Made by a program: the position numbers and the translations under genes. A stretch of DNA of 64,000 bases, from contig NZ_CP104040.1 in assembly GCF_025152745.1 (NCBI RefSeq), forward strand, positions 124,001 through 188,000, read 5' to 3'. Position 1 is the stretch's first letter. Every line of letters starts with the position of its first letter. The DNA is from Rhizobium sp. WSM4643. GTDB taxonomy: Bacteria; Pseudomonadota; Alphaproteobacteria; Rhizobiales; Rhizobiaceae. The notes beneath the pieces were generated by a model. The model saw nothing but the letters and a program-made list of their open reading frames with translations, ran no database searches and was not told where the DNA came from. This document shows positions 50,737-60,472 of this stretch, one piece after another.

Positions 50737-52055
50737 CGGATATTGTTTCTCCCACATCAGGCGTCACCGTTTCCACGGCGCCCGCGCGCCGCGATATCGG
50801 TATCAAGCGCCGCTATGCCGCCGAGCGCCGGTTCCAGGCCTATGGCATCGCCGCCATCACCTTCGGTCTCGTCTTCCTCTTCATCCTGCTGTGGACGGTG
50901 ATCGGCAAAGGCTATACCGCCTTCCAGCAGACGGCGATCACCCTGCCGATCGAGTTTTCCGAGAAGACGATCGACCCGAACAACAAGCGTGCGACCGACC
51001 CTTCGGTGCTGATCGCCGCCAACTATCCGGTTCTCCTGCGTGACGCGATCGTCAAGCAGCTGAACATCAATGCCTCGAGCCGTCCCGACGTGCGCGATGC
51101 ATCCGCCATGCTGTCGAAGAGCGCTCCGATTCAACTGCGCGATATGGTGATCGCCGATCCGTCGATCATCGGCAAGACGGTCGACGTCACCCTGCTCGCC
51201 GACGCCAATGTCGACAGCGCCAGCAAGGGCCAGATCGATCTCTCGGTCGATGAGAAGAACCGCAAGGTCAACGACAAGCAGGTTGCATGGATGAACGAGC
51301 TGAAGGCGAGCGGCGCTCTCCACAAGCAGTTCAACACCGGCCTTTTCGTCAACGGCAATTCCAGCCGTCCGGAGGCCGCAGGCCTGGGCGTCGCCCTGAT
51401 CGGCTCACTCTACCTGATGCTGATCGTCCTCGTGCTCGCACTGCCGATCGGCGTCGCCGCCTCGATCTATCTCGAGGAGTTCGCGCCGAAGAACAAGCTG
51501 ACGGACCTGATCGAGGTCAACATCAACAACCTCGCCGCGGTTCCTTCCATCGTCTACGGCCTGCTCGGTCTTTCCGTCTTCATCAACTTCATCGGCCTGC
51601 CGCGCTCGGCTTCGTTGGTCGGTGGCCTGGTGCTGACGCTGATGACCCTGCCGACGATCATCATCGCCACGCGTGCGGCTCTGCGCGCCGTGCCGCCGTC
51701 GATCCGCGCCGCAGCGCTCGGCCTCGGCGCGTCGAAGATGCAGATGGTGTTCCACCATGTTCTGCCGCTCGCCATGCCCGGCATCCTCACCGGCACGATC
51801 ATCGGCCTGGCGCATGCGCTCGGCGAAACCGCGCCGCTGCTCCTGATCGGCATGGTCGCCTTCGTCGCCAACGCACCGACGACACCGCTCGATCCCTCGA
51901 CGGCTCTGCCCGTACAGGTCTATATGTGGGCCAACGAGGCCGAACGTGCCTTCGTTGAGCGTACTTCGGGTGCCATCATCGTCCTGCTCCTGTTCCTGAT
52001 CGTCATGAACATGGGCGCCATCCTCTTGCGTCGTCGCTTCGAGCGCCGCTGGTAA
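50733..52055 (+). CDS. pstA: Phosphate ABC transporter permease PstA
   Basis: The second Pst permease, 440 aa, again with an extended N-terminal periplasmic part (about 70-225) before the conserved domain (GLGVALIGSLYLMLIVLVLA, SIYLEEFAPKNKLTDLIEVN, IRAAALGLGASKMQMVFHHV, GLAHALGETAPLLLIGMVAF). The ATG at 50733 overlaps the pstC stop (ATGA), indicating translational coupling; GAGCAG is upstream. The frame is open to 50679 but that part lies inside pstC. Confidence 0.94.
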   Translation: MTDIVSPTSGVTVSTAPARRDIGIKRRYAAERRFQAYGIAAITFGLVFLFILLWTVIGKGYTAFQQTAITLPIEFSEKTIDPNNKRATDPSVLIAANYPVLLRDAIVKQLNINASSRPDVRDASAMLSKSAPIQLRDMVIADPSIIGKTVDVTLLADANVDSASKGQIDLSVDEKNRKVNDKQVAWMNELKASGALHKQFNTGLFVNGNSSRPEAAGLGVALIGSLYLMLIVLVLALPIGVAASIYLEEFAPKNKLTDLIEVNINNLAAVPSIVYGLLGLSVFINFIGLPRSASLVGGLVLTLMTLPTIIIATRAALRAVPPSIRAAALGLGASKMQMVFHHVLPLAMPGILTGTIIGLAHALGETAPLLLIGMVAFVANAPTTPLDPSTALPVQVYMWANEAERAFVERTSGAIIVLLLFLIVMNMGAILLRRRFERRW

Positions 52056-52070
52056 ACGGAGTTAAACATC

Positions 52071-52886
52071 ATGAACATGTTGACGGAAGCTGCAGTTGAA
52101 AAGGCGCTGGATCGCAAGATGAGCAACGTCCCGTATAAGATGATCGGAAAGGAAGTCTCGGTTTACTATGGCGAGAAGCGCGCGCTTTTCGATGTGAACC
52201 TGAACGTCCGCGAAAACACCGTAACCGCCCTGATCGGCCCGTCCGGCTGCGGCAAGTCGACCTTCCTGCGGTGCCTCAACCGCATGAACGACACGATCGA
52301 CGGCTGCCGCGTCACCGGCAAGATCACGCTTGATACCGACGATATCTATGATCCCGATATCGACGTCGTCGAACTTCGCGCCCGCGTCGGCATGGTCTTC
52401 CAGAAGCCGAACCCGTTCCCGAAGACGATCTACGAAAACGTCTCCTACGGCCCGCGCATCCATGGCCTTGCCAAGTCGAAGGCCGACCTCGACCAGATCG
52501 TCGAGACCAGCCTGCAGCGCGCCGGTCTCTGGAACGAAGTCAAGGACCGCGTGCATGAATCCGGCACCGGCCTGTCCGGCGGTCAGCAGCAGCGCCTCTG
52601 CATTGCCCGTGCCGTCGCCGTCAGCCCTGAGGTCATCCTCATGGACGAGCCCTGCTCGGCGCTCGACCCGATCGCCACCGCCAAGGTCGAGGAACTGATC
52701 CACGAGCTGCGCGAGAATTACACGATCGTCATCGTCACCCACTCCATGCAGCAGGCCGCGCGTGTCTCGCAGCGCACCGCCATGTTCCACCTTGGCAATC
52801 TTGTCGAGGAAAACGACACCGACAAGATGTTCACCAATCCCGACGACCCGCGCACCCAGGACTACATCATGGGTCGTTTCGGCTGA
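52071..52886 (+). CDS. pstB: Phosphate ABC transporter ATP-binding protein PstB
   Basis: The Pst ATPase, 271 aa. Walker [21 protein letters not shown], the PstB-specific [20 protein letters not shown], signature [17 protein letters not shown], Walker [14 protein letters not shown] and switch [15 protein letters not shown]. It also takes part in signalling phosphate sufficiency to PhoR. It follows pstA by 15 bp and precedes phoU by 44 bp. Confidence 0.97.
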   Translation: MNMLTEAAVEKALDRKMSNVPYKMIGKEVSVYYGEKRALFDVNLNVRENTVTALIGPSGCGKSTFLRCLNRMNDTIDGCRVTGKITLDTDDIYDPDIDVVELRARVGMVFQKPNPFPKTIYENVSYGPRIHGLAKSKADLDQIVETSLQRAGLWNEVKDRVHESGTGLSGGQQQRLCIARAVAVSPEVILMDEPCSALDPIATAKVEELIHELRENYTIVIVTHSMQQAARVSQRTAMFHLGNLVEENDTDKMFTNPDDPRTQDYIMGRFG

Positions 52887-52930
52887 TTTTGGCGACACCA
52901 AGCCTTCCCGTTATTCGAGGATAAAGCCCC

Positions 52931-53644
52931 ATGGCATCGACACATATTTATTCTGCCTATGATGATGATCTGAAGTTCCTGTCCAGGCGGATTTCCGAAA
53001 TGGGCGGTCTGGCCGAGCAGATGGTCGCCGAATCCGTCCGGGCGCTCGTCAATGGCGATACCGCGCTGGCGCAGAAGGTCATCTCCGACGACGTGATCCT
53101 CGATCACGCCGAACGCGAAATCGGCGACAAGGCGATCGTCACCATTGCCCGCCGTCAGCCGATGGCTGCGGACCTGCGCGAAATCATGGGTTCGATCCGC
53201 ATCGCCGCCGATCTCGAACGCGTCGGCGACCTCGGCAAGAACACTGCCAAGCGCGTCATCGCCGTCCAAAGCACCGGCGTTCCCCGCAAGCTCGCCCGCG
53301 GCCTTGAGCATCTGTCCGAGCTGGCGCTCGTCCAGCTCAAGGAAGTGCTCGACGTCTACACCAATCGTTCCGCCGACAAGGCGAATGCGATCCGCGAACG
53401 CGACAACGAGATCGACGCGATGTACACCTCGCTGTTCCGCGAGCTCCTGACCTACATGATGGAAGATCCGCGCAACATCACCAGCTGCACGCATCTTCTC
53501 TTCTGCGCCAAGAACATCGAGCGCATCGGCGACCACGCCACCAACATCGCCGAAACGATCTTTTACATGACGACAGGCGCGCAGCCGGAAGGCGACCGTC
53601 CGAAGGACGACAGCGCCAACACCGTCGGCGCGGTCACGGAATAA
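52931..53644 (+). CDS. phoU: Phosphate transport system regulatory protein PhoU
   Basis: A 237-aa helical protein with two three-helix PhoU domains. The metal-binding motifs are present in each (VILDHAEREIGDKAIVTIAR; EIDAMYTSLFRELLTYMMED; ERIGDHATNIAE). PhoU links the Pst transporter to PhoR, keeping the regulon off when phosphate is available. ATG 52931 follows GAGGATAAAGCCCC. A hairpin at 53681-53700 follows. Confidence 0.96.
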   Translation: MASTHIYSAYDDDLKFLSRRISEMGGLAEQMVAESVRALVNGDTALAQKVISDDVILDHAEREIGDKAIVTIARRQPMAADLREIMGSIRIAADLERVGDLGKNTAKRVIAVQSTGVPRKLARGLEHLSELALVQLKEVLDVYTNRSADKANAIRERDNEIDAMYTSLFRELLTYMMEDPRNITSCTHLLFCAKNIERIGDHATNIAETIFYMTTGAQPEGDRPKDDSANTVGAVTE

Positions 53645-53680
53645 CCGCCCGGGCCAGTCGCCCGGACCAGTCAATTGCGT

Positions 53681-53700
53681 GCGCGCCCGTCCGGGCGCGC
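53681..53700 (+). terminator. Hairpin between phoU and phoB
   Basis: GCGCGCCCG and CGGGCGCGC form a perfect 9-bp stem with a 2-base centre, followed by AAAGAGG without a T-run. It may lower read-through from the pst operon into phoB. Confidence 0.5.
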
Positions 53701-53791
53701 AAAGAGGTCGCAGCCAATTTCTGAATTTGCGCAGGATGCATTGCTTAAATCACCCCCGGTTTAAGGATCGTGCGCGAGGAGACCGATACGC

Positions 53792-54475
53792 ATGATCCCG
53801 AGAGTTGCAGTTGTTGAAGACGAGGAAGCCCTCAGCGTGCTCCTTCGCTACAATCTCGAAGCGGAAGGCTTCGAGGTCGATACCATCCTTCGTGGCGACG
53901 AAGCCGAAATGCGGCTTCAGGAGCGCACGCCAGATCTTCTTATCCTCGATTGGATGCTGCCCGGGGTCTCCGGCATCGAGCTCTGCCGGCGGCTGCGCAT
54001 GCGGCCGGAAACCGAGCGCCTGCCGATTATCATGCTGACGGCGCGCGGCGAAGAGAGCGAGCGTGTCCGCGGATTGTCGACGGGCGCCGACGACTATGTC
54101 GTCAAGCCCTTCTCGACCCCCGAACTCGTTGCCCGCGTCAAGGCGATGCTGCGCCGCGCCCGTCCCGAGGTGCTGTCGACAGTGCTGAAATGCGGTGACA
54201 TCGAGCTCGACCGCGAGACCCATCGCGTCCATCGCAAGACCCGTGAAGTCCGCCTCGGCCCCACCGAATTCCGCCTGCTGGAATTCCTGATGTCGTCGCC
54301 GGGCCGGGTCTTCTCCCGCTCGCAGCTGTTGGATGGCGTCTGGGGCCACGATATCTATGTCGACGAGCGCACCGTCGACGTCCATGTCGGCCGCCTGCGC
54401 AAGGCGCTGAATTTCTCCAACATGCAAGACGTCATCCGCACCGTCCGCGGCGCCGGCTATTCGATGGAAGCCTGA
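53792..54475 (+). CDS. phoB: Phosphate regulon response regulator PhoB
   Basis: A 227-aa OmpR-type response regulator. Receiver domain: acidic pair in VVEDEEAL, phospho-acceptor Asp in DLLILDWMLPG, conserved Lys in DDYVVKPFSTPEL. DNA-binding winged helix in the C-terminal half (LGPTEFRLLEFLMSSPGRVF, SRSQLLDGVWGHDIYVDERT, VDVHVGRLRKALN). It binds Pho boxes such as that at 47917-47934. The ATG at 53792 follows GAGGAGACCGATACGC. It is 147 bp from phoU and may have an additional promoter. Confidence 0.97.
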   Translation: MIPRVAVVEDEEALSVLLRYNLEAEGFEVDTILRGDEAEMRLQERTPDLLILDWMLPGVSGIELCRRLRMRPETERLPIIMLTARGEESERVRGLSTGADDYVVKPFSTPELVARVKAMLRRARPEVLSTVLKCGDIELDRETHRVHRKTREVRLGPTEFRLLEFLMSSPGRVFSRSQLLDGVWGHDIYVDERTVDVHVGRLRKALNFSNMQDVIRTVRGAGYSMEA

Positions 54476-54519
54476 GGGCTTTCGTTCTGGTTGCTGACAA
54501 GGTCGCTCGTGCTAATGTC

Positions 54520-54930
54520 CTAGCCTACCGGGGTCGAGCCACTCGTCTCGACCTGTCCTCCGGACCACCCCGTAAACGGGGCGAAGGGACGTGCCCTGCG
54601 AAAGGGTTGGTGGGGACGGAGAAGGTTGCGGCATAATCTCTTCTCCCCTCGGGGAGAAGGTGCCGGCAGGCGGATGAGGGGGCCACACGGCACACTCTTT
54701 CCGTAATGACCTACCCCATATGCCGACGGCAGCGGCCCGAACGCGGTCGAAGCCCGCATGGGTTTTGAAGAAAGACCGGCTCCCCCGGCCCCCTCATCCG
54801 CCCTACGGGCACCTTCTCCCCGAGGGGAGAAGAGGGAATCGAGATGTTGCGGCATGTCCCTTCGCCCCGTTGAGAACAGAAGGAAGGGTCGAGACCCATG
54901 ACTCGACCCTGGTTGGTGGCGGCAGCCGAT
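54520..54930. repeat. RIME-like composite repeat plus flanking modules
   Basis: GGGTCGAGCCACTCGTCTCG module, hairpin CTTCTCCCCTCGGGGAGAAG, arm at 54669-54684, variable middle, inverted arm at 54787-54802, hairpin CTTCTCCCCGAGGGGAGAAG, then a GGGTCGAG/CTCGACCC module. Both arms are intact IS110 target motifs. No gene lies in 54476-55039. Confidence 0.85.
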
Positions 54931-54987
54931 GAGGACAAATCGGCGTGCTCAACGAGCTGAACGCCCGACAGCTTCCATCCGTGCATA

Positions 54988-55015
54988 AGAAAACGGGCCA
55001 CTCGGCCCGTTTTCT
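54988..55015 (-). terminator. Rho-independent terminator after gcrA
   Basis: AGAAAACGGGCC and GGCCCGTTTTCT are perfect 12-bp arms with a 4-base loop, so it has a U-run in either direction. It lies 24 bases after the gcrA stop. Confidence 0.9.
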
Positions 55016-55039
55016 GCATTCTAACGATGGTCAGCCCGC

Positions 55040-55573
55040 TCAGCTGGCCCGCGCTGCCGCCCGGCGGCGTTCGTTGACCGGCTGGTAGGCAAGCTTCTGG
55101 TGATAGCCGCAATAAGGCGAATTGTCGGGGGATTCGCAGCCGCAGAAATGGAAGTCGTCCTTCAGCGGATCGCCGACCGGCCACTTGCAGGTGCGTTCGG
55201 TCAGCTCCGTCAGGCCGAGGCGTCGCGAAATCGGCACCACCACATTGCCTCTCGGCACGTATTCCATTTCCTCGATCGTTTCGATCTCGATCTCTTCCTT
55301 CAGCATGGTCGCGCCCTGCTGGCGGGTAACGGTGCGGGTGGTGACCCGTGAGGCGTAGTTCGGCGCGCGCGGCGCCGAGGTATTGCGCTTCGGCGTTCGC
55401 GCCGCGGTGTTGGTGCCGCCGGCCTTGGCACGGCCGGGAAGGCACAGCCGGTGCACTTTGCCGATGACCGCGTTTCTGCTGACCCCGCCAAGCTGCGCAG
55501 CGATCTGGCTGGCGCTCAGTCCTTCGGCCCAAAGTTTCTTGAGTTTCTCGACCCGCTCGTCTGTCCAGTTCAT
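55040..55573 (-). CDS. gcrA: GcrA cell cycle regulator
   Basis: A 177-aa sigma-70 cofactor unique to alphaproteobacteria that activates cell-cycle promoters bearing GANTC sites methylated by CcrM. The N-terminal DNA-binding helix-turn-helix is MNWTDERVEKLKKLWAEGLS, ASQIAAQLGGVSRNAVIGKV, HRLCLPGRAK; a variable linker follows; the C-terminal sigma-binding part is LGLTELTERTCKWPVGDPLK, FHFCGCESPDNSPYCGYHQK, with CGC...YC cysteines. I chose ATG 55573 because GGAGACAGGG precedes it and it starts with the canonical MNWTDERV. Four GANTC sites are clustered upstream. Confidence 0.97.
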   Translation of the reverse strand: MNWTDERVEKLKKLWAEGLSASQIAAQLGGVSRNAVIGKVHRLCLPGRAKAGGTNTAARTPKRNTSAPRAPNYASRVTTRTVTRQQGATMLKEEIEIETIEEMEYVPRGNVVVPISRRLGLTELTERTCKWPVGDPLKDDFHFCGCESPDNSPYCGYHQKLAYQPVNERRRAAARAS

Positions 55574-55718
55574 GCCCTGTCTCCACCTTCTGCGTTGGTG
55601 ATGGCAGAATCCCTCACCGTTGTCCCGGGAGCTCCGAAACAAGAAACGCTTGATCAATTTTGGTGACTAGTTCCGCCGCATGCAGTCTAGTAATTGATCT
55701 TTAACCTAGTGTGAGCCT

Positions 55719-55755
55719 GACTCCGTGACAAGAGTCGCATGAATCCGGATGAATC
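55719..55755. promoter_or_regulatory. GANTC cluster in the gcrA/argD divergent region
   Basis: GACTC 55719-55723, GAGTC 55732-55736, GAATC 55741-55745 and GAATC 55751-55755. Further sites lie at 55607-55611 and 55958-55962. The cluster is about 146-182 bp upstream of gcrA. These are CcrM methylation sites and potential GcrA-dependent control sites. Confidence 0.75.
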
Positions 55756-55993
55756 GAATTCGTAGTTTTCCCCAACTTGCTGCCCCTGCGTGTCATTTCT
55801 GCAATAATGCCTGTTGATGACTGGAAATGCCGCTGTACACTCTTGCTGCATACGCTAAGGGCGCCGTTTTGTTGACATTGCAGCGCGAAAAGGAAATAGT
55901 GCCACTCGCCGCCGCAAGGCGGCATTTTTGATTTTTCGGGCCTGGTTTCCTTAGCCGGAGTCATTGCCCGGCAACTTTGATGGAGATCGCGCC

Positions 55994-57193
55994 ATGGCTG
56001 AAGCCGCGCCGCTTTATGACACCTATTCTCGTGCCCCGCTGCGGTTCGAGCGAGGTGAGGGCGTATGGCTGATCACCGAAAGCGGCGAGCGATATCTCGA
56101 TTTCGGCGCCGGCGTCGCCGTCACCTCCGTCGGCCACAGCAATCCGCATGTTGTCGGCGCGCTGAAGGAGCAGGCCGACAAGGTTTGGCACCTGTCGAAC
56201 ATCTATGAGATCCCCGGCCAGGAGCGTCTGGCAAAACGGCTGACGGACGCCACCTTCGCCGACAAGGTGTTCTTCACCAATTCGGGCGCCGAGGCGCTCG
56301 AATGCGCGATCAAGACGGCGCGCCGCTATCAGTTTTCCAAGGGTCATCCCGAGCGCTTCCATATCATCACGTTCGAAGGCGCCTTCCACGGACGGACGCT
56401 GGCGACGATCGCCGCCGGCGGCCAGGAAAAATATCTGGAAGGCTTCGGCCCGAAGGCGCCGGGTTTCGATCAGGTTGCTTTCGGCGACATCGAAGCGGTT
56501 CGCGCCGCGATCACCGATGCTACGGCCGCCATCCTCATCGAGCCGGTGCAGGGCGAGGGCGGCGTGCGCCCTGCCACCAACGAGTTCATGAAGGCGCTTC
56601 GCCAGCTCTGCGACGAGAACGGCCTGCTGTTGATCCTCGACGAGGTCCAGACCGGCGTCGGCCGCACCGGCAAGCTCTTCGCCCATGAATGGTCGGGTAT
56701 CACGCCCGATATCATGGCTGTCGCCAAGGGCATCGGCGGCGGGTTCCCGCTCGGCGCCTGCCTTGCCACGTCGGAGGCCGCCTCCGGCATGAAGGCCGGC
56801 ACGCATGGCTCGACCTATGGCGGCAATCCGCTTGCCATGGCCGTCGGCAGCGCCGTGCTCGACATCATCCTTGCCGATGGCTTCCTCCAGCATGTGCGCG
56901 ACGTAGCGCTTGTCTTCCGCCAGGGCCTCGCTTCGCTGAAGGATCGTTATCCCGATGTGATCGAGGATATCAGAGGCGAGGGCCTTTTGCTCGGCATCAA
57001 GGCCGCCGTTCCCTCAGCCGAACTGCTGCAGGCGATCCGCGCCGCCCATCTGCTCGGCGTGCCTGCCGGCGACAACGTCATCCGCCTTCTTCCGCCGCTC
57101 GTGGTCACTGCCGAGGAAGCCCGCGAGGGTCTGGCCCGCGTCGAGCGCGCCGCCGAGAGCATTCGCGCCTCCAAGGTCAAGAAGACGGCTTGA
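55994..57193 (+). CDS. argD: Acetylornithine aminotransferase
   Basis: A PLP-dependent class III aminotransferase, 399 aa, that makes N-acetylornithine in arginine synthesis (and may act on succinyldiaminopimelate). [72 protein letters not shown] and the PLP lysine in [19 protein letters not shown] are all present. I chose ATG 55994 ([11 protein letters not shown]) because GGAGATCGCGCC precedes it; ten extra in-frame codons exist upstream. It is followed after 39 bp by argF. Confidence 0.96.
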   Translation: MAEAAPLYDTYSRAPLRFERGEGVWLITESGERYLDFGAGVAVTSVGHSNPHVVGALKEQADKVWHLSNIYEIPGQERLAKRLTDATFADKVFFTNSGAEALECAIKTARRYQFSKGHPERFHIITFEGAFHGRTLATIAAGGQEKYLEGFGPKAPGFDQVAFGDIEAVRAAITDATAAILIEPVQGEGGVRPATNEFMKALRQLCDENGLLLILDEVQTGVGRTGKLFAHEWSGITPDIMAVAKGIGGGFPLGACLATSEAASGMKAGTHGSTYGGNPLAMAVGSAVLDIILADGFLQHVRDVALVFRQGLASLKDRYPDVIEDIRGEGLLLGIKAAVPSAELLQAIRAAHLLGVPAGDNVIRLLPPLVVTAEEAREGLARVERAAESIRASKVKKTA

Positions 57194-57232
57194 AGAGATT
57201 GCCGCCTTCGGGCGCAGCACAGGTAAGAAGAC

Positions 57233-58147
57233 ATGAGCCCTAAACATTTCCTAGATCTTTCGGCGGTCACATCAGCCGATCTCAGAACCATCATGAACGA
57301 TGCGCTTTCCCGCAAGCAGGCGTTCAAGGCAGGCCAGGGTGATAAGCCGCTCGCCGGCAAGATGCTGGCGATGATCTTCGAGAAGCCGTCGACGCGCACC
57401 CGCGTCTCCTTCGACGTCGGCATGCGCCAGCTCGGCGGCGAAACACTCTTTCTGTCCGGCACCGAGATGCAGCTTGGCCGCGCCGAGACGATCGGCGACA
57501 CCGCCAAGGTGCTGTCGCGCTATGTCGATGCGATCATGATCCGCACCACCGAGCATTCGCGGCTGGTCGAGCTCGCCGAGCACGCGACCGTGCCTGTGAT
57601 CAATGCGCTGACGGATGACACCCATCCCTGCCAGATCATGGCCGATATCATGACCTTCGAAGAGCACCGCGGCCCGATCAAGGGCAAGACCATCGCCTGG
57701 ACCGGCGACGGCAACAATGTGCTGCATTCGCTGGTCGAGGGTGCCGCGCGCTTCGGCTACCGCATGAACATGGCCGTACCCCTTGGCTCGGAGCCAAAGG
57801 ATCACTATCTGAACTGGGCCCGCAATGAGGGCGCCGAAATCATGCTTTGCCATGATGCCGACCGTGCGGTCGCCGGCGTCGATTGCGTGGTGACCGATAC
57901 CTGGGTCTCCATGAATCAGGAACATCGGGCCCGGGGTCACAATGTCTTCCAGCCTTATCAGGTCAACGCGGCCTTGATGGCCAAAGCCGGCAATGATGCA
58001 TTGTTCATGCATTGCCTGCCCGCCCATCGCGGTGAGGAAGTGACGGACGAAGTGATCGACGGTCCGCAATCCGTGGTCTTCGATGAGGCGGAAAACCGTC
58101 TTCATGCGCAGAAGTCGATTCTTGCTTGGTGCCTGGGCGCGATCTGA
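57233..58147 (+). CDS. argF: Ornithine carbamoyltransferase
   Basis: Makes citrulline from ornithine and carbamoyl phosphate; 304 aa. Carbamoyl-phosphate motif [23 protein letters not shown] in [15 protein letters not shown], ornithine-binding [11 protein letters not shown], and the catalytic [19 protein letters not shown] with the conserved Cys. The start follows GTAAGAAGAC. It forms an arginine operon with argD; hslO follows. Confidence 0.97.
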   Translation: MSPKHFLDLSAVTSADLRTIMNDALSRKQAFKAGQGDKPLAGKMLAMIFEKPSTRTRVSFDVGMRQLGGETLFLSGTEMQLGRAETIGDTAKVLSRYVDAIMIRTTEHSRLVELAEHATVPVINALTDDTHPCQIMADIMTFEEHRGPIKGKTIAWTGDGNNVLHSLVEGAARFGYRMNMAVPLGSEPKDHYLNWARNEGAEIMLCHDADRAVAGVDCVVTDTWVSMNQEHRARGHNVFQPYQVNAALMAKAGNDALFMHCLPAHRGEEVTDEVIDGPQSVVFDEAENRLHAQKSILAWCLGAI

Positions 58148-58160
58148 ACCATAATCGGAC

Positions 58161-58183
58161 GTCGCGAGTCACAAACTCGCGAC
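58161..58183 (+). promoter_or_regulatory. Hairpin between argF and hslO
   Basis: GTCGCGAGT and ACTCGCGAC form a perfect 9-bp stem with a CACAA loop, 14 bases after the argF stop. No T-run, so it is more likely an attenuating or mRNA-protecting stem than a full terminator. The loop side also contains a GAGTC site. Confidence 0.6.
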
Positions 58184-58238
58184 CGCGCGAGCGGCGGGCA
58201 CGCTGGCCCATCGCTCTGGAAAGTAGGAGTGAAAAGCC

Positions 58239-59231
58239 ATGGCAGAAGCTGCAGCCGCCCTCGGCCAGTTTGATTTCGCCGGCGATGACCATGTCGTCCC
58301 CTTCCAGGTGGAGGGGCTGGATGTGCGTGGTCGCGCCGTCCAGCTCGGCCCGATGCTCGATGCGATCCTCGAGCGCCATCATTATCCCGCACCCGTTGCT
58401 CGGCTGCTTGCCGAAGTCGTCGTGCTGACGGTGCTGCTCGGCACCTCGCTGAAGTTCGACGGTAAGTTCACGGTGCAGACCAAGGGCGACGGCCCGGTCG
58501 ATCTTCTCGTCGCCGATTTCTCGACGCCGGAAAATGTCCGCGCCTATGCCCGTTTCGATCGGGCGCTGCTCAACAAGGCGATCGAGTCAGGCGAAACCGA
58601 GCCGGAGCAATTGCTCGGCAGGGGCGTGCTCGCCTTTACCATCGACCAGGGCAAGTTCAGCCAGCCCTATCAGGGCATCGTTCCGCTCGACGGCACGACG
58701 CTTGAAGAAATTGCCGGCGTCTATTTCCGCCAGTCGGAGCAGATCCCGACGCGCGTCCGCCTTGCCGCGGCCGAGCTCTTCGATCGTGACGATGCCGGCA
58801 AGCCGCGCCATCGCTGGCGGGCAGGCGGCCTCGTCGCCCAATTCCTGCCGGAAGCGCCGGAGCGGATGCGCCAGCCGGATCTCCACGGCGGCGACGGCGA
58901 CACCGGCAGCCGCCCGCACGGCGAGGACGACGCCTGGCTCGAAGCGCGTTCGCTGGTCGAGACCATCGATGCCGATGAACTCACCGATCCGCTTGTCGGT
59001 ACCGAGCGGCTGCTGTTTCGCCTGTTCCACGAGCGTGGCGTCCGCGTCTACGAACCGCGCGCCGTCTTCGACCGCTGCAGCTGCTCGCGCGACAAGATCA
59101 AGGGCGTGCTGAAGGGCTTTTCGGCCGAGGAGATCGAAGCCAGCCAGGAAAACGGCGAAATCGCCGTAACCTGCGAATTCTGCTCGACCACCTACCGCTT
59201 CGAGCCGGCCGAGCTTCAGCCGGCCGAATAG
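58239..59231 (+). CDS. hslO: Redox-regulated chaperone Hsp33
   Basis: A 330-aa cytoplasmic holdase activated by oxidation. The N-terminal domain shows VVLTVLLGTSLKFDGKFTVQ, DGPVDLLVADFS and GVLAFTIDQG; the zinc-binding cysteine switch is FDRCSCSRDKIKGVL (CxC) plus VTCEFCSTTYRF (CxxC). It is somewhat longer than E. coli Hsp33 (292) because of an insertion (HGGDGDTGSRPHGEDDAWLE). Position after argDF is usual in rhizobia. Confidence 0.95.
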   Translation: MAEAAAALGQFDFAGDDHVVPFQVEGLDVRGRAVQLGPMLDAILERHHYPAPVARLLAEVVVLTVLLGTSLKFDGKFTVQTKGDGPVDLLVADFSTPENVRAYARFDRALLNKAIESGETEPEQLLGRGVLAFTIDQGKFSQPYQGIVPLDGTTLEEIAGVYFRQSEQIPTRVRLAAAELFDRDDAGKPRHRWRAGGLVAQFLPEAPERMRQPDLHGGDGDTGSRPHGEDDAWLEARSLVETIDADELTDPLVGTERLLFRLFHERGVRVYEPRAVFDRCSCSRDKIKGVLKGFSAEEIEASQENGEIAVTCEFCSTTYRFEPAELQPAE

Positions 59232-59254
59232 GCTTGATTCGCGCGAATGGTGCC

Positions 59255-59303
59255 CCAAGTCCCTTCTCCCCAGCGGGGAGAAGGTGCCCGTAGGGCGGAT
59301 GAG
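59255..59303. repeat. Left part of a RIME-like composite interrupted by IS copy 2
   Basis: CTTCTCCCCAGCGGGGAGAAG hairpin and GTGCCCGTAGGGCGGATGAG, then the IS. The composite resumes at 60476. Confidence 0.85.
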
Positions 59304-59318
59304 CATCTGTGTTTGGTG

Positions 59319-60272
59319 TCAAGGTGGATTTGGTGTCCAGATGCGGTTTTTGGTGATGAGGGTGTTTGCCAGGACGATGAGCTTTCTCATGACGGCGACG
59401 AGGACGACCTTATTGGGTTTTCCGACTTTCTTCAGCCTTGCGGCGAAGCGTGCGAGGTCCGGGTTGTGACGGGAGGCGGACAGGGCGGCCATGTAGATGG
59501 CGTTCCTGGGTGCTGGGCGTCCGCCCCTGATGGAGCGATGTCCGGCCCGCTCGCCACTTTCGCAGGCAATCGGCGCAAGACCGGTCAGCATGGCGGCCTG
59601 CTTGCCGGAGCAGGCGCCAAGTTCGCAAAGGCCAACGATCAGGCTTGCGGCGGTGACGGCTCCGATGCCGGGAATGGAGATGAGGATGTCGAGGCGGCGG
59701 CGCATCTCGGGATCGGCGCAGATGCTGCGCTCGATCTCGGCGTCCAGTCTTGCGATATGGGTGTCGAGCGCGGCAAGCCGGCGCGTCAGTTCCTTGCGCA
59801 GGAAGGCGGTCACGGCCGTCTTCATCCGGTTGGACAGGGCGGTGCGTTCACCATTGGCGGCAGATCGGGCATTGACCAGTTCCTGCAGGGTTTCCAGCGC
59901 TTGGTCCGGCGGTGGGGTCTGTGCGGGCTTGAGGGCTTCTCCCATGATGGCCAGAAACCGCGCATCGAGCCGATCGGTCTTGGCGAGAAAGCCGCAGGCT
60001 TTGGCAAACAGCCGGGCGCGCAGCGGGTCGACGACCGACACGTAAAAGCCATCGGCATGCAGCGAGCGCTGGACGGCGCGATGCCACTTGCCGGTCGCTT
60101 CCATGACGATACGCAGCGCCGAGCGCGGCATCTGGTCAAGCGCATCGAGCTCCCGCTTGAGGCGGCGCAGGCCGGCCGTGTCGTTGGTCACCCGAAAACT
60201 GCGGCCGAGAGGATGCAGATGAATGTCCAGCCACTCTTTACAGACATCGATGCCGACATAAACTGTCGCCAT
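59319..60272 (-). CDS. IS110-family (DEDD) transposase, copy 2
   Basis: Same protein as copy 1 except for two residues: Ala to Thr in ALETLQELVNARS and Ala to Val in AASLIVGLCELG. All DEDD and C-terminal motifs are intact. The start is taken at ATG 60272 for the same reasons as in copy 1, with alternatives at 60305 and 60323. Confidence 0.93.
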   Translation of the reverse strand: MATVYVGIDVCKEWLDIHLHPLGRSFRVTNDTAGLRRLKRELDALDQMPRSALRIVMEATGKWHRAVQRSLHADGFYVSVVDPLRARLFAKACGFLAKTDRLDARFLAIMGEALKPAQTPPPDQALETLQELVNARSAANGERTALSNRMKTAVTAFLRKELTRRLAALDTHIARLDAEIERSICADPEMRRRLDILISIPGIGAVTAASLIVGLCELGACSGKQAAMLTGLAPIACESGERAGHRSIRGGRPAPRNAIYMAALSASRHNPDLARFAARLKKVGKPNKVVLVAVMRKLIVLANTLITKNRIWTPNPP

Positions 60273-60277
60273 CGCGG

Positions 60278-60472
60278 TGCGTTCGGACGATACCTTGCCT
60301 TGCATACGGGACCTGCTCCCCACTATCTGTTCAGGACAAACGCGAAGGACGGGCGGACCAGGCTCATCCCCGGTTCACGCCAAGGGGGTTACGGTCCCGC
60401 CCGTCCGACCCCTGGGGGATGGCCATCCCCCAGGGGTCGCACCCATCATCAACGGATGCAGTTTGAACATGC
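60278..60472 (-). ncRNA. Predicted bridge RNA of the IS110 element, copy 2
   Basis: The segment is identical to that of copy 1: palindromic hairpin at 60406-60439, target loop with CCCCCT (60383-60388) and GGATGAG (60363-60369), donor loop with ACAGAT (60325-60330) and ATGCAAG (60299-60305). Both copies therefore address the same target. Confidence 0.8.
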
